From contig NZ_CP090059.1 in assembly GCF_021391395.1 (NCBI RefSeq), positions 186,001-250,000 on the forward strand: DNA of 64,000 bases. The letters are read 5' to 3'. The position numbers and the translations under genes were made by a program. Numbering within the stretch: the stretch's first letter is position 1; each line of letters opens with the position of its first letter. Source of the DNA: Sphingomonas cannabina (GTDB taxonomy: Bacteria; Pseudomonadota; Alphaproteobacteria; Sphingomonadales; Sphingomonadaceae). Positions 1-9,512 of this stretch are shown here, piece by piece. The notes under the pieces are model-generated. The model saw only the letters and a program-made list of their open reading frames with translations, made no database searches and was not told the DNA's origin.

Positions 1-116
1 TCGGCTGCGAGCGCGGCGGCATAGGCGACGAGATCGCGATGCACGGCGGCGGGCAGCTCCACGGAGAGCTTGACCGGCCGATCGTCGGCCAGCGGCCCCA
101 ACTTCAATTTCGTCAT
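1..116 (-). CDS. DUF2274 family protein, 5' part only
   Basis: This is the first 38 codons of a gene that runs off the left edge. The peptide begins MTKLKLGPLADDRPVKLSVE and continues with an HRDLVAYAAAL helix, which looks like the small ribbon-helix-helix-like DUF2274 proteins that usually follow trbI in alphaproteobacterial ICEs. The start codon overlaps the trbI stop (ATGA at 113-116), so it is translationally coupled as the last gene of the trb operon. Its role is unknown. The family call rests on a short fragment and on position. Confidence 0.7.
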   Translation of the reverse strand, partial: MTKLKLGPLADDRPVKLSVELPAAVHRDLVAYAAALAA

Positions 117-1333
117 CGTGTCGCTCCGATCGGTTCAAGCACCAGGTCGCGCGTGATGACCACGCGCAACGGATGCCCCGGCCGGATGGTGAGCGTCGGC
201 TGCACATTGAGCTGCCGACGCACGATCTGCTGGCCGGTCTGGTTGATGGTGTCCTGCGAGCCGCGACGCAGTGCGCGAGTAAGTTCGTCCTCGCTATCCG
301 CGCCCAATTCGGCGCCGACGCCGAGCAGTGTCGAAACGGCGGCGGCTTTCAGCAGATTGCCCCAATGCTGGTTTACGCGATCCTGTAGGCCAGCATATCC
401 GGCCGCATCAGCGCCGGGCTGGCGCTCGAGAACGATCGAGCGGCCGTCCGGCAATATCAGCCGATCCCATGCCAGCAGCACGCGCGCCTGCCCGGCGGCG
501 ATCTCGCTGTCATATTCGCCGATCAGCCGCGTGCCCTGCGGGATGAGCAGGATGCGGCCCGTAGGGCTGTCATAGACGTTTGCCGTTACCTGGGCGGTGA
601 TCTGGCCGGGAAGGTCCGAACGGATGCCGGTGATGAGCGCGGCAGGGATGATGCTGCCGGCCTGCACGATGTTGGGCGAGGCCGGCGCCACGAGGCGTTC
701 GACGCTGACCGTCCGCTGATTAGACGCCTGCGCCAAGAAGGCTCGCTTGGCGGCCTGGTCGCCCTGCGCCGTCTCGGCAGGTTGCGGTGAGGCAGGAGCA
801 CCAGGCGCTGCCGTCGCGAGGTTCGGCAAAGACGGCATCGCAGCGGCCCCGGCGCTGCTGCCACCCAAGAACACGCCGCTCATGCGGGCGGCGTCGCGCT
901 CCTGCTGCGCGCGCTGGCGGGCGGCTTCCTCAGCCTGCGCGCGCGGATCGGGCTGGGCGCCGACCGGCGGGACCTGGACATTCTCCCCGCGCTGCTGGGC
1001 CGAGACGATCGGGCCGCCGAGGTCGCCGGGAAGCGGCGGGCCGAGTTTCGGCGCTTGGCTATAGTCGCGCGGTCCCGACGTGATGGTCTCGGACGTGGCG
1101 CGGCTGTCGGTGTTGTAAAGCTCCTTGGCCTCCTTCTCGCCGGCCGGCTTGAGCGCATAGATCAGTGAGCCGCCGATCCCGAGGCCGGCGACGACGCCGA
1201 GGGCGGCCAGCGCCTTGCGCGACAGGCGCATGACGCGCGGCGGGTTGCCGCGAAGCTGGAAGGCTTGCGGATCGGGGCGCGGCGCTTGCGGTGCGGCCGC
1301 CTCGGGCGGGGAATTGTCGGCGGGATCGGTCAC
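113..1333 (-). CDS. trbI: TrbI/VirB10-like conjugal transfer protein
   Basis: This is the scaffold subunit that spans both membranes and links the inner-membrane motor to the outer-membrane core of the mating channel. It has 406 residues. A short basic cytoplasmic N-terminus is followed by one membrane helix (about residues 40-62, GVVAGLGIGGSLIYAL), a Pro/Gln-rich periplasmic linker, and the VirB10 beta-barrel domain from about residue 205 (GSIIPAALITGIRSDLPGQI, later IPQGTRLIGEYDS). It overlaps the trbG stop by four bases at its start and the DUF2274 start at its end. Length and order are typical of trb operons. Confidence 0.95.
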   Translation of the reverse strand: MTDPADNSPPEAAAPQAPRPDPQAFQLRGNPPRVMRLSRKALAALGVVAGLGIGGSLIYALKPAGEKEAKELYNTDSRATSETITSGPRDYSQAPKLGPPLPGDLGGPIVSAQQRGENVQVPPVGAQPDPRAQAEEAARQRAQQERDAARMSGVFLGGSSAGAAAMPSLPNLATAAPGAPASPQPAETAQGDQAAKRAFLAQASNQRTVSVERLVAPASPNIVQAGSIIPAALITGIRSDLPGQITAQVTANVYDSPTGRILLIPQGTRLIGEYDSEIAAGQARVLLAWDRLILPDGRSIVLERQPGADAAGYAGLQDRVNQHWGNLLKAAAVSTLLGVGAELGADSEDELTRALRRGSQDTINQTGQQIVRRQLNVQPTLTIRPGHPLRVVITRDLVLEPIGATR

Positions 1334-2337
1334 GGCCGCCCCCTGCGCCCATTGTCGCGCACGATGCGGACGCGCTGCTCGCCGCGCCGGTCGCCCAGGC
1401 GCAGCTCGGCGGCGGCGAACAGCCGGTCCACCACCATGTAGCGGCCCTGCACGCGGTAATTAACTAACTCGGCATCGCCGGCCGCGCCGGTCACGAACAG
1501 CGGCGGCATCTCGCCCTGCGAGATCCCGGCCGGAAACTCGATGAACACTTGGGCTGCATCATCGAAGGCGCGAACCGGCTTCCACGGCACGCGGTCGCCC
1601 TCGATCCGGTAGCGGAAGTTGAGCGCCGCGAGGTCGAGGCCGGTCGCGACGGGGGCAGCGGCGGCATTGGCGCCGCGCAGCGCGATGAGCTGGTCCTGCG
1701 GATAGGTCCATGAGACCGAGGCCATGTATGTCGATGCGGTCGCGCGCAATTCGATGTGATAGGTGCGCCGGTCGGTATTGATGACGAGGTTCGTGGAAAT
1801 GTCGGGGCGTGTTGGCTTCGCCAGGATATGCACGCGCGCCGTCGCGCCGCTGCCGCTCACCGTGTCGCCGATGATCCAGCGCACGGTGTCGCCGGCCGCG
1901 ACCGGCCCGGGCCCCACGAGCTGCTCGCCTTCCTGAAGCGCGATGTCCGTCACCTGGCCGGGCGCGGCATAGACCTGATAGAGCGCGCCGTCCGTCCAGG
2001 GATATTGCTGGATGGCGTTGAGGAAACCGTCGCGCACCGGCTGCACGCGGGCGGCCGCGTTGGCGGCCCCGACACGGCGGCGCGGATCGGCGGGCTCGGA
2101 AGTCGCTGCCCCGGCCGCGACCGGCTTCAATTGGCCGGGGAGCGGCAGGGGTTCGGGGATCGTCACCACCTCGACGGCGCGGAGCGGTTCCGCGGCCGGC
2201 GTCGCCGCGATCTCGCGCGGCGGATCATCATAGCGAATCGCGGGCGGCTTCGCCGATGTGGTGGCGCAGCCGGCGAGCGCGGTGGCGGAGACAAGCAGGA
2301 CCGCCGAGGCGGAACGGCGAAATGGCGTGTGCGTCAT
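1330..2337 (-). CDS. trbG: TrbG/VirB9-like conjugal transfer lipoprotein
   Basis: This is an outer-membrane-associated subunit of the type IV secretion core complex, 335 residues. The start at 2337 was chosen because it gives a lipoprotein signal with lipobox LAGC (Cys24) and overlaps the trbF stop as ATGA. A much longer in-frame reading upstream only shadows trbF. The mature part has a Pro-rich region and then the VirB9/CagX beta-domain, including PWTDGALYQVYAAPGQVTDI and a C-terminal part with FIEFPAGI and DRLFAAAELRLG. It sits between trbF and trbI as expected. Confidence 0.95.
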   Translation of the reverse strand: MTHTPFRRSASAVLLVSATALAGCATTSAKPPAIRYDDPPREIAATPAAEPLRAVEVVTIPEPLPLPGQLKPVAAGAATSEPADPRRRVGAANAAARVQPVRDGFLNAIQQYPWTDGALYQVYAAPGQVTDIALQEGEQLVGPGPVAAGDTVRWIIGDTVSGSGATARVHILAKPTRPDISTNLVINTDRRTYHIELRATASTYMASVSWTYPQDQLIALRGANAAAAPVATGLDLAALNFRYRIEGDRVPWKPVRAFDDAAQVFIEFPAGISQGEMPPLFVTGAAGDAELVNYRVQGRYMVVDRLFAAAELRLGDRRGEQRVRIVRDNGRRGRP

Positions 2338-3017
2338 TGCGACAGCTCCCTTGACCAATTCAAAGCGTTGACGAAGACGCCGAGCGGATTCTTGCGCAGG
2401 GCGTCGGGGGTGCGCGGCGGCTGCACGACGATGGTGAGGATCGCCGACCAGCGTTCGGTGGCGGCAAGGCTGCCGTCCTGATAGCGGCGCTCGGTCCAGG
2501 CGACGCGGAAGCTGTCGGGCGATGCCCGGATCACGCTCGACACGTCCACCGCGACCTGCACCCGGCCGACATTGGCGAAGGGGTCGTTGGCGCGGGCGTA
2601 GTCGTTGAGCGCCACCGCGCCCCGATCGGTCGTGAAGTCGTAGGCGCGCAGCCAGTTCTGGCGGACGATCACCGGATCGGCCGGGATCGCCCTGACCTGC
2701 TCGATGAAGCGGGCGAGATGGAACGCAATTTGCGGATCGGTCGGGCGATAGCCCGCCTCGGCGGGGGCGACGGCCTGGGCCTCGCCGAGCCGATCGACCT
2801 GCACCACCCAGGGCACGATATGCCCACGCGCCGATTGCCAGACGAGACCGGCGGAAAGGCCGCCCGAGAGCGCCAGCGCGCCGAAGAAGGCGAGGCGCCA
2901 GTTCTTCGCCTGCACGCGCGCGGAGCCGATGCGGTCGTCCCATTGCTGGGCTGCGCGCTGATAGGGTGTCGTGGGTTCGGGCGTCTGGCCGTAGCGGATG
3001 GTGGGGCGTCGGAACAT
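2334..3017 (-). CDS. trbF: TrbF/VirB8-like conjugal transfer protein
   Basis: This is a bitopic inner-membrane protein that helps assemble the mating channel, 227 residues. The cytoplasmic N-terminus includes the TPYQRAAQQWDDRIG segment common in TrbF. One membrane helix follows at about residues 43-62 (AFFGALALSGGLSAGLVW), then a periplasmic VirB8-type fold containing VPWVVQVDRLG and a C-terminal VRTF-family beta sheet. Its end overlaps the trbG start by four bases, and trbL lies six bases upstream. Length and order match the family. Confidence 0.95.
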   Translation of the reverse strand: MFRRPTIRYGQTPEPTTPYQRAAQQWDDRIGSARVQAKNWRLAFFGALALSGGLSAGLVWQSARGHIVPWVVQVDRLGEAQAVAPAEAGYRPTDPQIAFHLARFIEQVRAIPADPVIVRQNWLRAYDFTTDRGAVALNDYARANDPFANVGRVQVAVDVSSVIRASPDSFRVAWTERRYQDGSLAATERWSAILTIVVQPPRTPDALRKNPLGVFVNALNWSRELSQ

Positions 3018-3023
3018 GGGAGG

Positions 3024-4409
3024 TCAGTCCTTCTCTTTGATGTCGGGACCGGCGCCGCCGCCGTGGCTGTCGCCAGCCTTCATGGTGTGGGCGAGGACGG
3101 TCGCGCCGTGGCTGACGGCCTGGCGGCGTTTCATCGCGGCGGCCCATTCAGGCTGGGCGGATGCGCCGGCCGACGCGGAACCGCCAGCGGTTGCAGCCGC
3201 CGGGGCGGCGGATGCCGGCCCGCCGGTGATCGTGCCGCCGGTTGCGGTGAATCCGGCACGGGCGCCGGAGCGGAAATTGGACTTGATCGCCTCGCCGCCC
3301 TTGGCGGCCGCCTTGCGCAAGGGCGAAAGGACGGCGTTCGCCGCGCTTCCCGCCGCCGCTTGGCCGACAGCGGCCATGCCGCCCGCAACAGCGCCTGCAC
3401 CGCTCTTGCCGAACGAGCCGAGGCTGTAGGCGCTGGTGGCACCGCCTGCCATCTGAGCGCCACCACGCGCGGCGGCGCCGGTCATCCGGCCGGCCGCACC
3501 GACTGCGGACCCGGCCGCGCCCACGCCAAGGCGTGCGGCGGCGGCGCCTCCGATCAGCGCGCCGCCTGCCGCCAGCGCGGTCCCGGCCGCCGTACCCGCG
3601 CCGAGCTGCGGGCCGCCCGAGACGATGCCGTTCGCAATGCTGGGGCCGAAGATCGACAGGCCCAGCAGCGACAGCGCGGCAAGCGCGATGGCCATGACCT
3701 GATTGATGTCGGGCGCGGGGCCGAGGGCAGCGCCGGTGAACTGGCTGAACAAGGTGGTGCCGATGCCGGTGATGACGGCGAGCACCAGCACCTTGATGCC
3801 GGTCGAGACGACATGGCCCAGCACCTTCTCGGCCATGAAGGCGGTCTTGTTGAAGAAGGCGAAGGGCAGCAGGACGAAGCCGGCCAGCGTCACCAGCTTG
3901 AACTCGATCAGCGTGATGAAGACCTGCACGGCGATGATGAAGAAGGCGAGCACCACGATCACCCAGGCGAGCAGCAGCACGAGGATCAGCGCGAGGTTGG
4001 AGAACACGGCCCAAAGGCTGGAGAACTGGCCCGCCGCATCGAGCAGCGGCTTGGCGGCTTCGAGCCCCTTCGCCGCGATCGTGCCGGGCTTCATGAACTC
4101 GTCGATCGTCATCGCCCCGCCGCTGGCCTGGAGGCCGAGCCCGGCGAAGCTCTCGAACACGATGGTCGCGAGCAGCGAGAAATTGCCGATGATGAAAGCG
4201 AAGGTGCCGATGTAGAGCGTCTTCTTGACGAGGCGCTGAAGCACGTCCTCGTCCGCGCCCCAGGCCCAGAACAGGCCGGCGAGCGTTACGTCGATGGCGA
4301 TCAGCGTGGTCGAGAGGAACGCGACCTCGCCGCCGAGCAGGCCGAAGCCTGAGTCGATGTAGCCGGTGAAGATGTTGAGGAAATTGTCGATAACGCCGGT
4401 GTCGTTCAT
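3024..4409 (-). CDS. trbL: TrbL/VirB6-like polytopic conjugal transfer protein
   Basis: This is the polytopic inner-membrane subunit of the mating channel, 461 residues. The N-terminal two thirds contains about six hydrophobic segments, for example LALILVLLLAWVIVVLAFFI and VLVLAVITGIGTTLF. The C-terminal third is a Gly/Ala-rich low-complexity tail, typical of TrbL/VirB6. It begins with MNDTGVIDNFLNIFTGYIDS, a characteristic TrbL start. The start overlaps the stop of the small trbK-like gene by four bases, and trbF follows after six bases. Confidence 0.95.
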   Translation of the reverse strand: MNDTGVIDNFLNIFTGYIDSGFGLLGGEVAFLSTTLIAIDVTLAGLFWAWGADEDVLQRLVKKTLYIGTFAFIIGNFSLLATIVFESFAGLGLQASGGAMTIDEFMKPGTIAAKGLEAAKPLLDAAGQFSSLWAVFSNLALILVLLLAWVIVVLAFFIIAVQVFITLIEFKLVTLAGFVLLPFAFFNKTAFMAEKVLGHVVSTGIKVLVLAVITGIGTTLFSQFTGAALGPAPDINQVMAIALAALSLLGLSIFGPSIANGIVSGGPQLGAGTAAGTALAAGGALIGGAAAARLGVGAAGSAVGAAGRMTGAAARGGAQMAGGATSAYSLGSFGKSGAGAVAGGMAAVGQAAAGSAANAVLSPLRKAAAKGGEAIKSNFRSGARAGFTATGGTITGGPASAAPAAATAGGSASAGASAQPEWAAAMKRRQAVSHGATVLAHTMKAGDSHGGGAGPDIKEKD

Positions 4410-4708
4410 GGCCGGGTGCCTTCATCCGGCGCCGTGTCGCTGCCGCGCTCGATCTCGGGCGGGGGCTCGTCCTGGCGGAAGAAGCGGCGGCGGTTGACGG
4501 CCCAGGCCGCCTCGCAGCCACTATCCGGCTTGGTGAGCGAGGCGCAGCGATCCAGCTCGCGGGCGAGCCTGGCCTGGCCTTCGTCCGCCGGCAGGAAGAG
4601 CGGGGGCGCGGGCGCAGGCTCATCGGGCTGGACGGCGGCGACGATCGCCACCGTCATCATCAGCCCGGCCAGCGCCGCCACCCCTGCGATCTTCGCCGTG
4701 CGCGACAT
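4406..4708 (-). CDS. trbK: Putative entry-exclusion protein TrbK-alt
   Basis: This small protein of 100 residues has one N-terminal hydrophobic segment (about residues 8-26) and a charged periplasmic tail with two cysteines (CASLTKPDSGC). It occupies the trbJ-trbL interval where an alternative TrbK-like entry-exclusion protein is normally found. Entry-exclusion proteins limit redundant transfer between cells that already hold the element. The assignment rests on position, size and topology, because this family diverges quickly. It overlaps trbL by four bases. Confidence 0.75.
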   Translation of the reverse strand: MSRTAKIAGVAALAGLMMTVAIVAAVQPDEPAPAPPLFLPADEGQARLARELDRCASLTKPDSGCEAAWAVNRRRFFRQDEPPPEIERGSDTAPDEGTRP

Positions 4709-4716
4709 CGGGCGTC

Positions 4717-5433
4717 TCAGTTGCCCATGAAGCGGCGGAACCGCTCGCGCCCTTCGGCCTCCTCGGCCGCCTGGCGGGCGGATTGCAGCGCCTGCGCCCG
4801 GCCCTGCGCCGCGACCGCGGCGGTGAGGTCGGCGAGCTGCTGCGATTGCAGCGCGAGGAGCTCGTTGCCCGCCTGCGTCGCCTGGAGCGCGCCGGTCGCC
4901 GACTGGCTGGCCGAGACCAGGCTGTACATCGTCGTGCGGGCGCCTTCGATGTTGCCGACGACGCCGGCCTGCACCTGCAAGGCATCCTGAAAGGCGCCGA
5001 CGCTATCCTCCCAGCGGGCATTGGCGTTGGCGACCATCTGCGCGTGGGTGCCGGTGAGCGCCGCGCCCTTGTAGCGGCCGTTGAACACCTGCTGGACGTT
5101 CTGCACGTCATAAGCGATGCGCTGCGCCTCGCCGAGAAGCTGCTGGGTGCGCTGCACCTGCTGCTGCAACTGCTGGAGCGAGCTGAACGGCAGCGAAGCC
5201 AGGTTGCGCGCCTCGTTGACGAGACTGGTCGCCTGCTGCTGGATTTGCTGAATCTGGTTGTTGACCTGCTGGAGCGACCGCGCGGCCGTCAGCACGTTCT
5301 GCGCATAATTGGTCGGGTCATAGACGATCCCGCCGAACTGAGCGTGCGCCGGCGTGGCGGCGGTGATGCCGATCATGCTCGATGTGGCGATGGCGCCGGC
5401 CAGCATGGCGCGGCGCAGGATATTGGGTTTCAT
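4717..5433 (-). CDS. trbJ: TrbJ/VirB5-like conjugal transfer protein
   Basis: This secreted minor pilus component has 238 residues. The start at 5433 gives a clear Sec signal peptide ending near AHAQFGG, and it overlaps the trbE stop as ATGA. The mature protein opens with the conserved GIVYDPTNYAQNVLTAARSL segment and continues as a Gln-rich alpha-helical coiled coil (QQVNNQIQQIQQQ). This matches TrbJ of IncP-type systems and VirB5 at the pilus tip. It lies between trbE and the trbK-like gene. Confidence 0.94.
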   Translation of the reverse strand: MKPNILRRAMLAGAIATSSMIGITAATPAHAQFGGIVYDPTNYAQNVLTAARSLQQVNNQIQQIQQQATSLVNEARNLASLPFSSLQQLQQQVQRTQQLLGEAQRIAYDVQNVQQVFNGRYKGAALTGTHAQMVANANARWEDSVGAFQDALQVQAGVVGNIEGARTTMYSLVSASQSATGALQATQAGNELLALQSQQLADLTAAVAAQGRAQALQSARQAAEEAEGRERFRRFMGN

Positions 5434-7919
5434 GGGGTCGTGTCCTTCAAGGCAAGGGGGAGCTGGCCGGCATCTTCCCGGCGACCGGCCAGCGGATCGA
5501 GTTGGGGTTCGGGAAGAAGATCGACCGCCCAGGCCAGGCCGCGATGGCGCAGCCATTCGGCGGCGAAGCGCTCGCGGCCGTGGGTCTCGACCAGTTCGGC
5601 GATGCGGAGCTGATCGGTCTTGGAAGACGCGGCGGCGAAGGCCAACGCGACCTCGCCTAGCCCCAGCTCGAACAGCCGGTTGCCGCGCCGCGACTGGCAG
5701 TAATAGTCGCGCTTGGGCGTGGCCCGGCTGAGGATTTCGATCTGGCGAGCGTTGAGGCCGAACCGTTCGTAGATGGCGGCGATCTGCGGCTCGGCGGCGC
5801 GCTCGTTCGGCAGGAAGATGCGCGTCGGGCAGCTCTCGATGATGGCCGGCGCGATGTTAGAGGTTTCGATGTCGGCCAGGCTCTGCGTGGCGAAAACGAC
5901 GCTGGCGTTCTTCTTCCGCAAGGTCTTAAGCCATTCGCGGAGCTGGGCTGCGAAGTCGGGGGTGTCGAGAACCAGCCAGCCCTCGTCGATGATGATGAGC
6001 GTCGGCGAGCCGTCCAGCCGGCCTTCGATCCGGTGGAACAGGTAGGACAGGACGGAGGCGGCTGATCCGCCGCCAACCAGGCCCTCCGTCTCGAACGCCT
6101 GCACCGACGCTTCGCCGAGCCGTTCGACCTCGGCATCGAGCAGCCGGCCCCACGGTCCACCAAGGCAATAGGGGGCGAGCGCCTGCTTGAGCTGCTGGCT
6201 CTGGAGCAGAACCGCGAGCCCGGTCAGCGTGCGTTCCGGCACGGGCGCACTGGCAAGGGAGCCGAGCGCCGACCACAGATGCTCCTTGGCCTGCGGATCG
6301 ACGGGGACGCCTTCGCTGGCGAGGATCGCCGCCAGCCATTCGGCCGCCCATGCGCGCTCGGCCGGATCGTCGATACGGGCGAGCGGCTGTAGCTGGACGC
6401 TGCCGTCGCCGTCGTCGGACAGCCCGAGATCCTGCCAGTCTCCGCCCGCCGCCAGCGTGGCGGCGCGGATCGAGCCACCGAAGTCGAACGCGAAGACCTG
6501 GGCGTTCTCGTAGCGGCGGAACTGCATCGCCATTAGCGCGAGCAGCACCGACTTGCCCGCGCCGGTCGGGCCGACGATCAGCGTGTGGCCGACATCGCTG
6601 CCATCGGGGTGAAGGGAAAACCGGAACGGGGTCGAGCCTTCGGTCCTGCCATAGAGCAAGGGGGGTTGTCCGAAGTGCTCGTCCCGTTCCGGCCCCGCCC
6701 ATACTGCTGACAGGGGGATCAGATGGGCGAGATTGATGGTGGAGATCGGCGGTTGCCGGACGTTGGCGTAGGTGTGGCCGGGCAGGCTCCCCAGCCATGC
6801 CTCGATCGCGTTCATCCCCTCGGGGATCACGGTGAAGTCGCGGCCCTGGATGACCTTCTCGACCAGCCGCAGCTTCTCGGCCGCAATGGCGGGATCGCCG
6901 TCCCACACCGTCACCGTCGCGGTGACATAGGCCATGCCGGCATAGTCGGAGCCCAGCTCTTGCAAGGCGGTGTCGGCGTCGGCGGCCTTGTTCGAGGCGT
7001 CGCTGTCGAGCAGCGTGGACGCCTCGTTGGTCATGACTTCCTTGAGGATGGCCGCGACCGATTTGCGCTTGGCGAACCATTGCCGCCTGATCCTGGTCAG
7101 CAGCTTGGTCGCGTCGGTCTTGTCGAGCATCAGCGCGCGGGTGGACCAGCGATACTCGAAGGCGAGCCGGTTCAGCTCGTCGAGCAGGCCGGGGAAGGTC
7201 ACGCTCGGGAAGCCGACGATGGTGAGCGTGCGCAGATGGTGCTCGCCGAGCTTCGGTTCGAGCCCGCCGGTCAGCGGCTCGTCGGCGAGTAGCGCGTCGA
7301 GGTGCATCGGAGTTTCCGGCACGCGCACGCGCTGGCGGCGGGTTGAGGTGGTGCTGTGCAGGTAGGTCAGCGTCTCGCCGTCATCGAGCCAGCGGACCTC
7401 GGGCACGAAGCCCTCGACCAGATTGAGAACGCGGTCGCTGCGGTCGGCGAAGCCCTTGAGCAGTTCCCACGGATCGACGCCGCTGGTGGACCGGCCCTCG
7501 TAGAGCCACCCTTCCGCGCGCGCCGCTTCCTCGGCCGGCGGCATCCACAGCAGGGTGAGATAATAGGCGCTCTCGAAATGCGCGCCTTCCTCGCGGAACT
7601 GTTCGCGGCGCTCCATGTCCACGAGCGCCGAGACCGAATCGGGAAAATCGGAATCGGGGTAGTCGAGCGCGGGACTGCGCTGCGCCTCGACAAAGATCGC
7701 CCAGCCCGAGCCGAGACGCCGGAGCGCGTTGTTGAGCCGCGCGGTGGTGGCGACCAGCTCGGCGGGTGTGGCGCTGTCGAGATCGGGGCCACGGAAACGC
7801 GCCGTGCGCTGAAAGCTGCCGTCCTTGTTGAGAACGACGCCCTCGCCGACCAGCGCGGCCCAGGGCAGGAAGTCGGCCAGGTGGGCGGCGCGATTCCTGT
7901 ATTCGCGCAGGCCCATCAT
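5430..7919 (-). CDS. trbE: TrbE/VirB4-like conjugative ATPase
   Basis: This is the large cytoplasmic ATPase that powers pilus assembly and substrate passage, about 829 residues. The N-terminal half is the VirB4 membrane-docking domain (MMGLREYRNRAAHLADFLPW). The C-terminal half is a RecA-like ATPase with Walker A VGPTGAGKSVLLALMA and Walker B TLIIIDEGWLVLD. The start at 7919 overlaps the trbD stop (CATGATG), and a second ATG follows directly. The terminal codons overlap trbJ. Length matches the family. Confidence 0.96.
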   Translation of the reverse strand: MMGLREYRNRAAHLADFLPWAALVGEGVVLNKDGSFQRTARFRGPDLDSATPAELVATTARLNNALRRLGSGWAIFVEAQRSPALDYPDSDFPDSVSALVDMERREQFREEGAHFESAYYLTLLWMPPAEEAARAEGWLYEGRSTSGVDPWELLKGFADRSDRVLNLVEGFVPEVRWLDDGETLTYLHSTTSTRRQRVRVPETPMHLDALLADEPLTGGLEPKLGEHHLRTLTIVGFPSVTFPGLLDELNRLAFEYRWSTRALMLDKTDATKLLTRIRRQWFAKRKSVAAILKEVMTNEASTLLDSDASNKAADADTALQELGSDYAGMAYVTATVTVWDGDPAIAAEKLRLVEKVIQGRDFTVIPEGMNAIEAWLGSLPGHTYANVRQPPISTINLAHLIPLSAVWAGPERDEHFGQPPLLYGRTEGSTPFRFSLHPDGSDVGHTLIVGPTGAGKSVLLALMAMQFRRYENAQVFAFDFGGSIRAATLAAGGDWQDLGLSDDGDGSVQLQPLARIDDPAERAWAAEWLAAILASEGVPVDPQAKEHLWSALGSLASAPVPERTLTGLAVLLQSQQLKQALAPYCLGGPWGRLLDAEVERLGEASVQAFETEGLVGGGSAASVLSYLFHRIEGRLDGSPTLIIIDEGWLVLDTPDFAAQLREWLKTLRKKNASVVFATQSLADIETSNIAPAIIESCPTRIFLPNERAAEPQIAAIYERFGLNARQIEILSRATPKRDYYCQSRRGNRLFELGLGEVALAFAAASSKTDQLRIAELVETHGRERFAAEWLRHRGLAWAVDLLPEPQLDPLAGRREDAGQLPLALKDTTP

Positions 7920-8197
7920 GGCCGCATCCACGCCGGATAGCGGAGGTGCCGCCGGGCCACGTCCACGAACTGCGGATCACGGCGCGCGGCCCAAACCGAC
8001 AACGCATGACCGATTGCCCAAATCGCCAGCCCGGCGATCCAGAGGCGAAGGCCGAGGCCGATCGCGCCGGCGAGCGTGCCGTTGACGATGGCGAGCGAGC
8101 GCGGGGCGCCGCCGAGCAGGATCGGCTCGGTCAGCGCCCGATGGACCGGCGCATAGAAGCCGGCGATCGGCTCGACGGGATCGGCCGCGCCCGTCAT
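7916..8197 (-). CDS. trbD: TrbD/VirB3-like conjugal transfer protein
   Basis: This small inner-membrane protein of 93 residues is normally found beside TrbE/VirB4. The family signature is visible near the N-terminus (FYAPVHRALTEPILLGGAPR), followed by two adjacent hydrophobic helices (LAIVNGTLAGAIGLGLRLW and AGLAIWAIGHALSVWAA). It overlaps both trbC (start at 8197) and trbE by four bases, which suggests strict translational coupling. Confidence 0.94.
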   Translation of the reverse strand: MTGAADPVEPIAGFYAPVHRALTEPILLGGAPRSLAIVNGTLAGAIGLGLRLWIAGLAIWAIGHALSVWAARRDPQFVDVARRHLRYPAWMRP

Positions 8198-8529
8198 GCG
8201 ATCAGCGCCCCGCCGCCGAACGAGAAGAACGACAAAAAGAAGCTCGACGCGGCGAAGGCGATCGACAGGCCGAAGACGATCTGGATCAGCCGGCGAAAGC
8301 CGCCCGAGGTGTCGCCGAAGGCCAAGGTGAGGCCGGTCACGATGATGATGATGACCGCGATGATCTTCGCGACCGGCCCCTCGATGCTTTCGAGGATGGA
8401 TTGCAGCGGGGCTTCCCACGGCATCGACGACCCGCCCGCGTGGGCGGGCGCCGAGATGGTGAGCGCGATGACGCTGGCGGTGGCGGCGAGCATGGCGCGG
8501 CGTGCGCCATGCCGAAGGGCATGGATCAT
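8194..8529 (-). CDS. trbC: TrbC/VirB2-like conjugative pilin
   Basis: This is the precursor of the major pilus subunit, 111 residues. A signal peptide ends near SAPAHAGGSS. Two hydrophobic stretches typical of VirB2 pilins follow (IIAVIIIIVTGLTLAFGD and IVFGLSIAFAASSFFLSFF). The start at 8529 overlaps the trbB stop. The maturation peptidase TraF is encoded elsewhere on the element (19128-19706), consistent with TrbC processing in IncP systems. Confidence 0.94.
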   Translation of the reverse strand: MIHALRHGARRAMLAATASVIALTISAPAHAGGSSMPWEAPLQSILESIEGPVAKIIAVIIIIVTGLTLAFGDTSGGFRRLIQIVFGLSIAFAASSFFLSFFSFGGGALIA

Positions 8530-9512
8530 GGTGCGTCTCCGAGGTTGGGGGGTGCGAGGGGGGTCAGGCGGTAATCGCCGGTCTCGGCGTCGATCCCCTC
8601 GACGCGAGCCAGCTCGGCGAGGCGGCGACCGTGCCCGTCGCGAACCAGCACGGCGATCAGGTCGATGGTCTCGGCGAGCAGCGCGCGGGGAACCGTGACG
8701 ACGGCCTCCTGAATGAGCTGCTCCATGCGGCGCAGCGCCCCGAGCGCGGTCCCGGCGTGGATGGTGCCGATGCCGCCGGGGTGGCCAGTGCCCCAGGCTT
8801 TGAGGAGGTCGAGCGCCTCGGCGCCGCGCACCTCGCCGATGGGGATGCGGTCGGGGCGCAGCCGCAGGCTGGACCGCACGAGATCGGACAGCGTGACGAC
8901 GCCATCCTTGGTCCGCATGGCGACGAGGTTCGGCGCGGCGCACTGAAGCTCGCGCGTGTCTTCGATCAGGACGATGCGGTCGGTGGTCTTGGCGACTTCG
9001 GCCAGGAGCGCATTGACCAGCGTGGTCTTGCCGCTGCCGGTCCCGCCTGCCACGAGGATGTTGGCGCGGGCGGCGACGCCATCACGCAGCGCCGCGGCCT
9101 CGGCCGGCGACATGATCCCGGCCGCCGCGTATTCATCGAGCGTGAAGACGGCGACGGCGGGCTTGCGGATCGCGAAGGCGGGCGCGACGACGACGGGGGG
9201 CAGCAACCCCTCGAACCGCTCCCCTCCTTCGGGCAGCTCGGCCGAGACGCGCGGGGACCGGGCATGAACCTCGACGCCGACATGGTGCGCGACCAAGCGA
9301 ACGATGCGCTCGCCGTCCGCGGCGGCCAGCTTCATGCCGGTGTCGCTGATGCCTTCGCCGAGCCGATCGACCCACAGCCGGCCGTCCGGGTTCAGCATCA
9401 CCTCGATGACGGCGGCATCGTCGAGCCAGGCCGCGATCGACGGGCCGAGCGCCGTGCGCAGCATCCGCGCGCCGCGTGTCTTCGCCTCGGAACGGATCGG
9501 ATGGACGGTCAA
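8526..9512 (-). CDS. trbB: TrbB/VirB11-like secretion ATPase
   Basis: This hexameric traffic ATPase of the mating channel has up to 328 residues. Walker A is [15 protein letters not shown], followed by an Asp box ([12 protein letters not shown]) and Walker B region with the [16 protein letters not shown] histidine box. The reading frame opens with TTG at 9512, inside the T-run of a strong hairpin. The next in-frame ATG is at 9464 (MLRTALGPS), so the exact start is uncertain. It is the first gene of the trb operon, preceded by a repeat shared with the traG promoter region. Confidence 0.95.
   Translation of the reverse strand: MTVHPIRSEAKTRGARMLRTALGPSIAAWLDDAAVIEVMLNPDGRLWVDRLGEGISDTGMKLAAADGERIVRLVAHHVGVEVHARSPRVSAELPEGGERFEGLLPPVVVAPAFAIRKPAVAVFTLDEYAAAGIMSPAEAAALRDGVAARANILVAGGTGSGKTTLVNALLAEVAKTTDRIVLIEDTRELQCAAPNLVAMRTKDGVVTLSDLVRSSLRLRPDRIPIGEVRGAEALDLLKAWGTGHPGGIGTIHAGTALGALRRMEQLIQEAVVTVPRALLAETIDLIAVLVRDGHGRRLAELARVEGIDAETGDYRLTPLAPPNLGDAP

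Noticed and set aside
1330..3147. Long frame that extends trbG upstream through trbF
   Set aside because: The upstream 270 codons overlap trbF in another frame and are Arg/Pro-rich noise; the true start at 2337 has a lipoprotein signal.
2718..4352. 544-codon plus-strand frame opposite trbL and trbF
   Set aside because: It is the complement of two coupled conjugation genes; composition is typical of an antisense shadow.
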